Assembly: GCA_958295715.1 (NCBI GenBank)
Contig: OY282371.1
Coordinates: 1,125,183 to 1,189,182, forward strand
DNA from: an uncultured Dehalococcoidia bacterium
Lineage (GTDB): Bacteria; Chloroflexota; Dehalococcoidia; Lucifugimonadales; GCA-2712585
Direction of reading: 5' to 3'
DNA: 64,000 nucleotides
The translations under genes and the position numbers were made by a program. The notes below the pieces were generated by a model. The model was not told the DNA's origin, made no database searches, and saw nothing but the letters and a program-made list of their open reading frames with translations. Below, piece after piece: positions 25,987 to 33,683 of the stretch (its first letter is position 1; every line of letters begins with the position of its first letter).

Positions 25987-27285
25987 ATGTTCCACCGGAT
26001 CGATCTTGGCCCGACCCCCTTTGAACCCTACACCCAACACCTGGCCCCGTCCCTCACCGAAGACCTGCGCTCCCTGGTCCAAGAGCTGCGCGGCTCCCGC
26101 GTCGTCCACGTCAACAGCACGCCCGTAGGCGGCGGCGTCGCGGAGATACTGCGCTCTCTCATCCCCATGAGCAAGGGCCTGGGGCTGGACACGGACTGGT
26201 ATATCATTTCGCCGCCCAACAGCTTCTTCGACGTGACCAAGAAGCTGCATAACCTGCTTCAGGGGGCCGAGGGCGGCCTTACCGCCGAGGAGACGAGGAA
26301 CTACAGGTTGTACGGCGGCGAGACTAGCAGCGTGGACTTCGGCCCCTTGGCCGCCGACGTGTGGTTCCTTCACGACCCCCAACTGCTGCCTCTCATGTCC
26401 TTCCTGCCGGAGGGATGGCGGCCCCCGATAATCTGGGTCTGCCACATTGACCTGTCCGCGCCCAACGAGGAGACGCTGAACGCGGTGCTTCCCGACGTGC
26501 GCAAATCCGACGCCCAGGTCTTCTCCATGCCCTACTACGTCCCGGCCAGCCTGGAAAGCCCTAACATACACATCATACCGCCGGCCATTGACCCCCTGAG
26601 CGAGAAGAACCGGCCCATGCCCATGAAGGAGGCTCAGGGCTATTTGGCGAGCATGGGCATAGATCTAACGCGGCCCCTGGTGACCCAGGTGTCGCGCTTC
26701 GACCCGTGGAAGGACCCGTGGGGCGTTGTTGACGCCTACAAGGATGCCAAGGGCGCCTTTCCCGGCCTACAGCTGGCCTACCTCGGCGCCTCTCACGCCG
26801 CCGACGACCCCGAGGGCAAGCAGATCTTTGAGCGCCTTGGCGAATACGTGGGCCAGGACCCGGACGTTCACCTCTACGGCGACGCCGACATACCCCTCGA
26901 CCGGGTGGACCGGGTGGTCAACGCCTTTCAGACCGCCTCCGACGTGCTGCTGCAAAAGTCCGTCAGAGAGGGCTTCGGCCTCACCGTCACAGAGGCCATG
27001 TGGAAGGGCCAACCCGTCATTGGCGGAAACGTCGGCGGCATCAAGGCCCAGATTCAGGACGGGCACAGCGGCTTTCTCGTAGACGACGTGGAGCAGTGCG
27101 CCGCCCGGATTAAGCAGTTGCTTGAACGGCCGGAACTGCGTAGGTCTATGGGCGAGGCCGCCAGGGAAAGCGTAAGGGAACGCTTCCTCCTGCCTCGATT
27201 CCTGCGGGACTACCTGCGGGCGGCTATCGAACGCAAGGCGTCTCAGCAGAGAGGGACCGCAGAGGCGAGTTCCACCCGCTCCTAA
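25987..27285 (+). CDS. treT: Trehalose synthase TreT-like GT4 glycosyltransferase
   Basis: 432 residues from the ATG at 25987, chosen for its AGGAGTGGGAG site. An in-frame start at 25951 would lie inside the inverted repeat. TreT landmarks are VHVNSTPVGGGVAEIL, FLHDPQLLPLM and ICWVCHID-like IWVCHID, then the GT-B C-terminal domain with QVSRFDPWKDPWG, VREGFGLTVTEAMWKGQPV and GGNVGGI. TreT joins NDP-glucose and glucose directly into trehalose and can run in reverse. With the GT20 gene upstream, the cell appears to have two routes to trehalose-type solutes. Confidence 0.85.
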   Translation: MFHRIDLGPTPFEPYTQHLAPSLTEDLRSLVQELRGSRVVHVNSTPVGGGVAEILRSLIPMSKGLGLDTDWYIISPPNSFFDVTKKLHNLLQGAEGGLTAEETRNYRLYGGETSSVDFGPLAADVWFLHDPQLLPLMSFLPEGWRPPIIWVCHIDLSAPNEETLNAVLPDVRKSDAQVFSMPYYVPASLESPNIHIIPPAIDPLSEKNRPMPMKEAQGYLASMGIDLTRPLVTQVSRFDPWKDPWGVVDAYKDAKGAFPGLQLAYLGASHAADDPEGKQIFERLGEYVGQDPDVHLYGDADIPLDRVDRVVNAFQTASDVLLQKSVREGFGLTVTEAMWKGQPVIGGNVGGIKAQIQDGHSGFLVDDVEQCAARIKQLLERPELRRSMGEAARESVRERFLLPRFLRDYLRAAIERKASQQRGTAEASSTRS

Positions 27286-27435
27286 CGCCACCGGCCCCTC
27301 CACTCGGGTTCTCAACTCCCACGCGCGGCGCGGCGCACCGGCGCCAAGCCGTTCAGCCTTTTCCTCCCCCTTTGCAAGCCCAACCGCGGGAGTTCGTTGA
27401 CCCTCCCAACTCCACAAGATAAAGTAGGGTGTATT

Positions 27436-28275
27436 ATGAATGCTAAGAACCTGTACCGCGAGATGTTCGCCGACCTGGTGGGCCGGCGGGGTGAGGATAT
27501 CGACCTGGCCATGGGCGCGCTCTACGTCGCCGCCGAGGACACCCCGGCGGTGGACATTGAAGGCGCGACGCGCATTCTTGACCGGCTGGCTGAGGAGGCG
27601 GGCGAAGGGCTGGAGCCGTCCATGGACCTACGCGCCAAGCTGAGCGCCCTGAGCTATCATCTGGGAGTGACCCAGGACTACCGCGGCGACCGGGATGACT
27701 ACTACAACCCCAACAACGTCTACCTGGACCACGTCCTCGCCACCAAGCGCGGGATTCCCGTCACCCTCTCCCTCATCTACATGGAGGTGGGCTACCGCCT
27801 GGGCCTCTCCCTCGAACCCATCGGCCTGCCGGGGCACCTGGTAATTAGGGCGGCGTCTCAGGACGCGGACATCTACGTGGACCCCTTCCATTATGGAAGG
27901 CTCCTGTCAAAGGATGAGTGCGTCGACCTGATTCGAGACCTGTTCGGCGAGAGGGCGCGCCCCAGCGACGACGACTTCCAACCCTACAGCAAGCGGCAGT
28001 TCCTGGTAAGGCTCCTGACCAACCTGAAGGGGATGCACGTCCGCCGGGGGGACTACGGGAAGGCCATGGCCGCGGCGGACCGCATAGCCCTAATAGACCC
28101 GCGCATGGGGAGCAACCTGAAGGAACGCGCCTGGATCTTCCAGCGCGTCGGCCAGCGCCGCCGGGCCATCGAAGACCTGGAATCCTACCTGGACCTCTAT
28201 CCCGACGCCGGGGATAAGGAGCGCGTGCGCGGCCAGATACAGGACCTTTGGAAGACTATCGCGTCGCTCAACTAA
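27436..28275 (+). CDS. SirB1-like transglutaminase-fold/TPR protein
   Basis: 279 residues from the ATG at 27436. An in-frame upstream start at 27397 lacks support. The N-terminal domain carries the SirB1 signature: YNPNNVYLDHVLATKRGIP, SLIYMEVGYRLGL, IGLPGHLVIR and DIYVDPFHYG. The Cys of true transglutaminases is replaced. The C-terminal third (about 190-279) is TPR-like helices with RGDYGKAMAAADRIALIDP and AIEDLESYLDLYP. Function is unknown in most bacteria. It is immediately upstream of the ECF sigma gene with a 49-nt gap, so it may be co-transcribed. Confidence 0.82.
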   Translation: MNAKNLYREMFADLVGRRGEDIDLAMGALYVAAEDTPAVDIEGATRILDRLAEEAGEGLEPSMDLRAKLSALSYHLGVTQDYRGDRDDYYNPNNVYLDHVLATKRGIPVTLSLIYMEVGYRLGLSLEPIGLPGHLVIRAASQDADIYVDPFHYGRLLSKDECVDLIRDLFGERARPSDDDFQPYSKRQFLVRLLTNLKGMHVRRGDYGKAMAAADRIALIDPRMGSNLKERAWIFQRVGQRRRAIEDLESYLDLYPDAGDKERVRGQIQDLWKTIASLN

Positions 28276-28324
28276 GCCCGCCTTGAATCCAACCACAGTC
28301 TGTTTGCGTAGCAGAAAGAGGTAG

Positions 28325-28900
28325 ATGGCCGAATACGAGGGTTTGGGAGACGAAAATCTGATTACCCTTATCGCCCATGGTGACAAAGACGCCCTTGAGA
28401 GCTTCTATGAGCGGTACTCGACGCAGGTGTTCTCCCTTGCCAGGTTCATGCTGAGAAACGAAGCCATAGCTGAGGAGATAACCCAGGAGGTGTTCCTCGC
28501 CCTGTGGCAAAAGGCCTCCACCTTCAACCCCAAGCGCGGGTCGCCCAAGGGGTGGCTGATGAGCGTCACCCATCACCGGGTAATCGACCACGTTAGGGCC
28601 GCCAAGCGCGCCCGGGACTCCACCGACCGCATGGCCAAGGACCTCTCCAGCCTCCAGCCCGTGTACCAGGTCCACACGGAGGAGGAGGCCTACCGCAGCA
28701 TGGACCGCCAAGAGGTGGTCAAGGCCCTGGAAACCCTCCCGGAGGCCCAGAAGACGGTTATCCTCATGTCGTATTTCGAAGGCTACTCCCAGTCGGAGAT
28801 AGCCGAAATCCTGAACCAGCCCTTGGGCACGGTGAAGACCCGCCTGCGCCTGGGGATGCAGAAGCTGAGGGCCATGTTCAACAGGTCCGCGACGCCGTGA
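28325..28900 (+). CDS. ECF RNA polymerase sigma factor (SigK/RpoE-like)
   Basis: 191 residues, ATG behind AAAGAGGTAG. Region 2 spans about 15-95, with FYERYSTQVFSLARFML, AEEITQEVFLALW and SPKGWLMSVTHHRVID. Region 4 spans about 125-185, with VVKALETLPEAQKTVILM, YFEGYSQSEIAEIL and GTVKTRLRLGMQKLR. Region 3 is absent, as in ECF factors. The stop codon overlaps the anti-sigma start (TGATG), indicating translational coupling. It is presumably released from the membrane-bound anti-sigma factor by an envelope signal. Confidence 0.92.
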   Translation: MAEYEGLGDENLITLIAHGDKDALESFYERYSTQVFSLARFMLRNEAIAEEITQEVFLALWQKASTFNPKRGSPKGWLMSVTHHRVIDHVRAAKRARDSTDRMAKDLSSLQPVYQVHTEEEAYRSMDRQEVVKALETLPEAQKTVILMSYFEGYSQSEIAEILNQPLGTVKTRLRLGMQKLRAMFNRSATP

Positions 28901-29976
28901 TGATGGACTGCCGACACGTAGAAGACATAATACCCGCCTACGCGCTGGACGCCCTTGAGCCGGAGGAGGGCCGCCGGGTGGAGGAGCATTTCGAAGGCTG
29001 CGACTGGTGCTCCGGCCTTGTGAGGACGCACCTTGAGGTGGCCGCCACCCTGTCCCTGGCCGCGGAGCAGAAGCCCCCGCCCAAGCGGGTTCTGGCCGGG
29101 ATAGTCAAGAGGGCGGTTCCCGTCCAGGCCGAGCCCGCCGCGCCGCCGCCGCAGCCCTACGCGCCGCAGAGGCGAAGGCCCGCGACCATCTTGGCGGCCT
29201 TCCTCTACGCCGCCGCGCCCATCGCCCTGCTCCTCCTCGGCGGGGTCTTGGCCTTCACGCTGAGGACCTCCGGGCAGATGGGCGACCTTCAACAGACCAA
29301 CGACGTCCTGACGCGGCAGGTCTCGGACCTCCAGCAGGACAACGACGCCCTCTCCGGCGAGCTTTCGCAGCTAATGGACGAAAACAGCCGCATGGCGGCC
29401 CAGGTGTCTAAGCTGAACGATGACAGCTCCATGGTGTCCGAGATGTCTGAGAAGGTCAACCGCCTGTCGGAGGAGAACACCGTTGTGACCGCCGAGGTAA
29501 CCGAGTTGGTGTCGGGCAACAAGACCCTCTCCCAGCAGATGGACGCCCTCACCGTAAGCGGGCGGGAACTTCTCGAGTTCCTCAGGATGCAGCGGGCCAT
29601 AACCTACATGCTCACCCTGCCCAACACCATGGCGATGAACCTTGAGGCGCAGCCCGGCGCCGAGGCTCAGGGCAGCCTCATGCTGAACTTTGACCGGGAA
29701 TGGGGCATCTTTGTGGCCACCGGCCTGCCCCTGCTGCCCGCCACCCACCAGTACGACATATGGATGAGCGCCGGCGACCGGGAGTACTACGTCGGCGCCC
29801 TCGCCATAGACGAAACCGGGTGGGGGGTCGCCTACCTGGCCCCCGACCACGCCATGGCCGAGTACCAGTGGATAGGTGTGACGGTGGAGTTCAAGACCGC
29901 CTCGCCGCGGCCCTCAAGGAGCGGCGAACCGGTGCTCTGGGGATCCCTCGCCCTAGTCGCGCCCCTCTACCCCTAA
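28900..29976 (+). CDS. Membrane anti-sigma factor, ZAS zinc finger + RskA-type periplasmic domain
   Basis: 358 residues from the ATG at 28900, which overlaps the sigma stop. A GTG at 28897 and an ATG at 28903 are alternatives. The N-terminal zinc-binding anti-sigma motif H-x3-C-x2-C is in EEHFEGCDWC (about 29-38). One transmembrane helix lies at about 95-118 (AAPIALLLLGGVLAF). An unusually long heptad-patterned coiled coil follows (about 125-230: LQQDNDALSGELSQL, VNRLSEENTVVTAEV). An RskA-like C-terminal domain has YDIWMSAGDREYYVGAL. Typical RskA proteins lack so long a stalk; it may hold the sensor domain away from the membrane or mediate dimerisation. Confidence 0.9.
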   Translation: MMDCRHVEDIIPAYALDALEPEEGRRVEEHFEGCDWCSGLVRTHLEVAATLSLAAEQKPPPKRVLAGIVKRAVPVQAEPAAPPPQPYAPQRRRPATILAAFLYAAAPIALLLLGGVLAFTLRTSGQMGDLQQTNDVLTRQVSDLQQDNDALSGELSQLMDENSRMAAQVSKLNDDSSMVSEMSEKVNRLSEENTVVTAEVTELVSGNKTLSQQMDALTVSGRELLEFLRMQRAITYMLTLPNTMAMNLEAQPGAEAQGSLMLNFDREWGIFVATGLPLLPATHQYDIWMSAGDREYYVGALAIDETGWGVAYLAPDHAMAEYQWIGVTVEFKTASPRPSRSGEPVLWGSLALVAPLYP

Positions 29977-30848
29977 CCCCCGGGCCGCCGTCTATCACGA
30001 GCGTCGCAGCCCGCTGCCCCTCTCTACCGCACGCTTCCCGCCCTCATTTCCGTCATTCCCGCGCAGGCGGGAAGGGCGCGCGCGCCCACTTTGCTTTGAA
30101 GAGCGTTGGCTCTGCGTTGAGTGCTTCCTGGATTCCCGTTTTCACGGGAATGACGGATGGATGGACAGGGCAACTGCGCCGCCGTCGTCATCTCATCCCG
30201 CCACCCGGCATTCCCGCGCAGGCGGGAAGGGCGCGTGCGCCCACTTAGTTTTGAAGAGCGTTGGCTCTGCGCGTTAGGTGTCCGTCATCCTCCGCCGGGT
30301 TACCCCCGTTCCAACGCACGCCTCCCCCTGTTCCGTCATTCCCGCGCAGGCGGGAAGGGCGCGCGCGCCCACTTAGTTTTGAGGAGCGTTGGTCCTGCGT
30401 TGAGCGCTTCCTGGATTCCCGTTTTCACGGGAATGACGGATGGATGGACAGGGCAACTGCGCCGCCGTCGTCATCTCATCCCGCCACCCGGCATTCCCGC
30501 GCAGGCGGGAATCCATCCCTCTATCCCAAAACCGGCGCCTCAAATCCAAGCGTCACTCGTATAGAGGCGTCCGCCGGGGACACCCCGTCTCATCCCTTGA
30601 CGGGAGATGAAGACGTCAAGCAGGTCTGGCCATAACCGGGCTAGGCTTTTACTGGCTCTTTGCGCTGTTGTGCGATTGCCTTGGGATAATAGAGGGAGAA
30701 GATGGATTCCCGCCTACGCGGGAATGACGGAATGAGAGGGGGCCGGAATCCAGCAGCCCTCAACGCATAGCCAACCCTCTTCAAAACTAAGTGGGCGCGC
30801 GCGCCCTTCCCGCCTTCGCGGAAATGACGAGAGGGGGAGCAAAGCGAA
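29977..30848. repeat. Mosaic repeat region with a 283-bp-period direct repeat
   Basis: A segment of about 180 bp at 30049-30229 recurs at 30332-30512 with few changes. Each contains a palindrome ending GGGAAG, the GC palindrome GGGCGCGCGCGCCC, ACTT-x-GTTTTGA-GAGCGTTGG, CTTCCTGG, a GTTTTCAC-type palindrome, and another palindrome. Individual dRS3-like units are at 30055-30074, 30132-30151, 30210-30229, 30338-30357, 30415-30434, 30493-30512, 30706-30725 and a decayed one at 30807-30826. The same composite appears inverted at about 30765-30826. No gene is supported here. Confidence 0.88.
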
Positions 30849-30872
30849 GAGGCCCGCGTTGGCGCGGGCCTC
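30849..30872 (-). terminator. Strong GC hairpin, probable terminator of cassette 3
   Basis: A perfect 10-bp stem GAGGCCCGCG/CGCGGGCCTC encloses a TTGG loop. It lies 35 nt downstream of the minus-strand NHL stop and is flanked by AAAGCGAA on the left, which reads TTCGCTTT on the minus strand. It could terminate transcription from cassette 3 and, less efficiently, from the other side. The U-tract is weak. Confidence 0.5.
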
Positions 30873-30906
30873 CTTGAATTCAACCGGTTTACATAACCGG
30901 CGCCGG

Positions 30907-31914
30907 CTAGAGGTTGAACTGCGGGTCTATGTAGTCCTCCTCCTTCTGGTAGACCTGGATCCGGCCGCTGATGGACTCAATAATCAGTATCTGGTTGTCC
31001 TCGTTGACGGCCACGGCGGAGGGACGGCGGAAGGCCCACTCCAGCGACGTGTCGGCCCTCTTGCGGGCCTTCACAAAGTCGGAGTTGGCGCTGACGAACA
31101 CCACGGCGGACTTGGACAACTCCCGGGCGTCTCCGTAGAAGGAGGTTATGATGTCGCCCTCGGCGTCGTAGGCCTGGACCCGGTTGTTCCCCCAGTCGGC
31201 GACGTACACGTCGCCATCCCGGTCGGTGGCCACGCCGGTGGGCCGCCGGAGTTGGCCCGTGCCGGAGCCGGGGGAGCCGAACTGGGCTATGAACTCGCCG
31301 CCGGGCGTGAACTTCTGGACGCGGTCGTTGCCCCAGTCGGCGACGTACACGTCTCCGTGGCGGTCTATGTGCAGGCCGTAGGGCATGTTGAACTCCCCCG
31401 GCCCTGAGCCCTCCCGACCCCAGGCCGAAAGGCGCCTCCCGTCGGCGGTGAACTTCTGGACGCGGTTGTTGCGACTTTCGGCGACGTAAACGTTGCCCTC
31501 GGCGTCAAACCGTATGCCCGTGGGGCCATCAATCTGACCCTTGGCGTCGCCGGCCTCCCCCCACTTGCCCAGGTATTCCCCGTCGTCGGCGTAGACGGAG
31601 ACGCGGTTCATGTACTCGTCGGTGACGAACACCCTGCCATCCGGGGCGAGGGAAATGCCGGCGGGCCATATCAACTGGCCGTCGTCGAATCCCTGGGAGC
31701 CGCCATCCACTATCTTAACGTCATCTTCCAAGTCCCACTTGGACCAACGCTGCAACCCGCCTTGGGGATACCCGGGGTCGACGCCGCGGCTGGGCACGTA
31801 GGCCACACCCTTCGCTCCCAGAACCAGGTCCGACGGAGCCGTAAAGGCGAAGAGGCTGCCAACGCAGTGGCTATAGGTGTAGGTGCGCTCTCCGATGGTC
31901 TGAATCAACGCCAT
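30907..31914 (-). CDS. NHL-repeat beta-propeller protein, cassette copy 3
   Basis: 335 residues from the ATG at 31914, preceded by TAGGAGG. The N-terminus has TYTYSHCVG, the cassette-specific [FY]-x-YSH-[TC]-[IV]-G motif. Blades include VFVTDEYMNRVSVY, VYVAESRNNRVQKF, VYVADWGNDRVQKF and VYVADWGNNRVQAY, and the last unit is ILIIESISGRIQVY. The charged inter-blade insert is present (about 260-285). No export signal. It follows the DUF1800 gene with a 52-nt gap. It is the most regular propeller of the set, with four near-perfect blades. Confidence 0.83.
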   Translation of the reverse strand: MALIQTIGERTYTYSHCVGSLFAFTAPSDLVLGAKGVAYVPSRGVDPGYPQGGLQRWSKWDLEDDVKIVDGGSQGFDDGQLIWPAGISLAPDGRVFVTDEYMNRVSVYADDGEYLGKWGEAGDAKGQIDGPTGIRFDAEGNVYVAESRNNRVQKFTADGRRLSAWGREGSGPGEFNMPYGLHIDRHGDVYVADWGNDRVQKFTPGGEFIAQFGSPGSGTGQLRRPTGVATDRDGDVYVADWGNNRVQAYDAEGDIITSFYGDARELSKSAVVFVSANSDFVKARKRADTSLEWAFRRPSAVAVNEDNQILIIESISGRIQVYQKEEDYIDPQFNL

Positions 31915-31966
31915 TGCTGCCTCCTATAAAGGATTTTTCCTGGTTTAGACCGGCGAACCGCGCTCC

Positions 31967-33382
31967 TCAGGCGAACTGGTACTCCCTGGTGGCGGCTATA
32001 AGCTGGAGAACCTCCGTCACCCGTTGGCCGAAGGCCCGGATCTCCTCCTCAGAGGAGCCGCGCCTCACCTCGCCGCCGGAGCCAACGTGGTCGATAAGCT
32101 GCCGGCGGGTGCCCTCCTCAACCCTAATGGCCCCCAGCATCTCCAGGCAGCCGTCCACCAACTCTTCAGGGGAAAGGACGGTCCGCGCCCCCAGCGTGTC
32201 GATTATGGACTTGACGCCCGGCTTGCCGGCGTCGCCAAGCATCTCGGCGACAAAGTTGACCCGCCGCACCAGTGCGCCCGTGTCTATCCACTCACTGCCG
32301 GTGTGCCACCCCTCGACGCTGGGCGGGTTGATAAGCTCCTGGCCCTGGTATCCGGCTTCCAGGGTAAGCATCATCACGCCGGGCTTGGGCTCCTGGAAAT
32401 CGCCCACCAGCCGCGTGGTTCCTGCCACCACCTCGGCGGGATTCTTCACCTTGGCGAACCACACCCCCTCATCCTTGAAGAAGTCGGAGTTGAACAGGAA
32501 TCTGAGGGTGGACTTGATGTCGAAGTCGGACTCGACGAAGACGTCGGCTATGGCCTGAACCGCCTCCGGGTCCCGGGGCGGGACATCCTTCCAACTGGGA
32601 ACCTGCACCTCGTCGGCCACGAAGAAGTTGTAGAGATGCCGGGCCATGAACCGGGCCGTGGCCGGCTCCTCCAGGATGATATCAATGATATCCTCGCCGT
32701 TGAAGTTGCCCTTTCGTCCCAGAAACTCCTTCTCCGAGCCGTCGTGGTCCTCCGGCCTGTAATCGAACTCCCACAGGAAGCGGCCATAAGGCGCCCGTGG
32801 GAGCTTCGGCTTGATGGTCCAGCCGGTGAAGGCCCTAGACGCCATCTTGACGTCATCCTCCGTGTAGTTGCCCTGGCCCATAGTAAAGAGCTCCAGCAAC
32901 TCCCGGCCCCAGTTCTCGTTGGGGGCGTGTTTGTGGCTCATGTTGTTGTCCAGCCAATAGATCATGGCCGGGTCCTTGGCCAGACGCGCCAGCAGGTCGC
33001 GGTAGTTCCCCAAGCCGTGCTCGCGGAACATGCGCATCTGCCGGTTCATCTCCGTGGGGTTGTCTATCTTGGAGTTGCCGGTGGCGAAGACCATGTGCCA
33101 AAAGAGGGTCATCTTCTCTTCCAAGGGCCGCTTGGTGGTGAGCATGTAGTACATGACGTTCATGGAGCCGAAGGGCGGCGCGCCCGGTATCTCGTTCATG
33201 GGGTGATACCGGTACATGAGAAAGGGGTCCACAGGCGGCGTTCCGTGGGCGGCGGGGTCCAACAACTCCTCAACAGTGGCCTCATACCCCTTGGCGGCCC
33301 GCTCCTCCAACTCCTGATAAGAGGCGCCGAAACCGGCCCGGCGCATGAGATGCGCGATTAGAGCAATGCTTTTGCTTCCCAT
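31967..33382 (-). CDS. DUF1800 domain protein, cassette copy 3
   Basis: 471 residues from an ATG at 33382. It has HLMRRAGFGA at 11-20, KRPLEEKMTLFWHMVFATG, NENWGRELLELFTMG, FTGWTIKPKLP, NPPSVEGWHTGSEW and the terminal TREYQFA. It is closer by eye to copy 1 than to copy 2, sharing GYEATVEELLDPAAHG and DNPTEMN/NNPPEVV-type segments. No signal peptide. Transcribed from the promoter at 33486-33514 with the NHL gene downstream. Confidence 0.88.
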   Translation of the reverse strand: MGSKSIALIAHLMRRAGFGASYQELEERAAKGYEATVEELLDPAAHGTPPVDPFLMYRYHPMNEIPGAPPFGSMNVMYYMLTTKRPLEEKMTLFWHMVFATGNSKIDNPTEMNRQMRMFREHGLGNYRDLLARLAKDPAMIYWLDNNMSHKHAPNENWGRELLELFTMGQGNYTEDDVKMASRAFTGWTIKPKLPRAPYGRFLWEFDYRPEDHDGSEKEFLGRKGNFNGEDIIDIILEEPATARFMARHLYNFFVADEVQVPSWKDVPPRDPEAVQAIADVFVESDFDIKSTLRFLFNSDFFKDEGVWFAKVKNPAEVVAGTTRLVGDFQEPKPGVMMLTLEAGYQGQELINPPSVEGWHTGSEWIDTGALVRRVNFVAEMLGDAGKPGVKSIIDTLGARTVLSPEELVDGCLEMLGAIRVEEGTRRQLIDHVGSGGEVRRGSSEEEIRAFGQRVTEVLQLIAATREYQFA

Positions 33383-33485
33383 CTCTCCTCCTCTTTAAGG
33401 GTGATTTTAGGCCCGGCGTCCGGGCGCTTACCCGATTTCAAGTCCCTCACTTTACATAGGAAAAGGGAGGAACCCATTGCGTTAC

Positions 33486-33514
33486 AGCTTAACTGCGCCG
33501 TGTAAGGGTGTCAA
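33486..33514 (-). promoter_or_regulatory. Sigma-70-type promoter of DUF1800-NHL cassette 3
   Basis: On the minus strand TTGACA (complement of 33509-33514) is followed by a 17-bp spacer and TAAGCT (complement of 33486-33491). The -10 box is weak, but the -35 is perfect. A plus-strand TATAAT at 33642-33647 belongs to proS. The remaining part of the gap 33383-33683 shows no gene or dRS3-like repeat. Confidence 0.55.
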
Positions 33515-33683
33515 GGCGTGTTTTTGTCTAGCATTCCCCTACGCATAGACGCTTTTCGTATCCTTTTCGTAATCAATAGCGGCGCATGTCAAAGCCATAC
33601 CGCCAATCTGCCCTCACCGGACCGGTGGAGCGCAAATAGGATATAATGTCACCCACTGCAATCAGGGCAAGGTGAACTCCTCC

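Noticed and set aside
29977..30635. Plus-strand frames of 135 and 124 codons translating the repeats
   Set aside because: They consist of translated palindromes (IPAQAG, FPRRRE type) that recur wherever the repeat occurs. They are not genes.
32024..33361. 445-codon plus-strand frame
   Set aside because: Perfectly antisense to DUF1800 copy 3. Similar long shadows occur opposite the other DUF1800 genes because of high GC at third positions.
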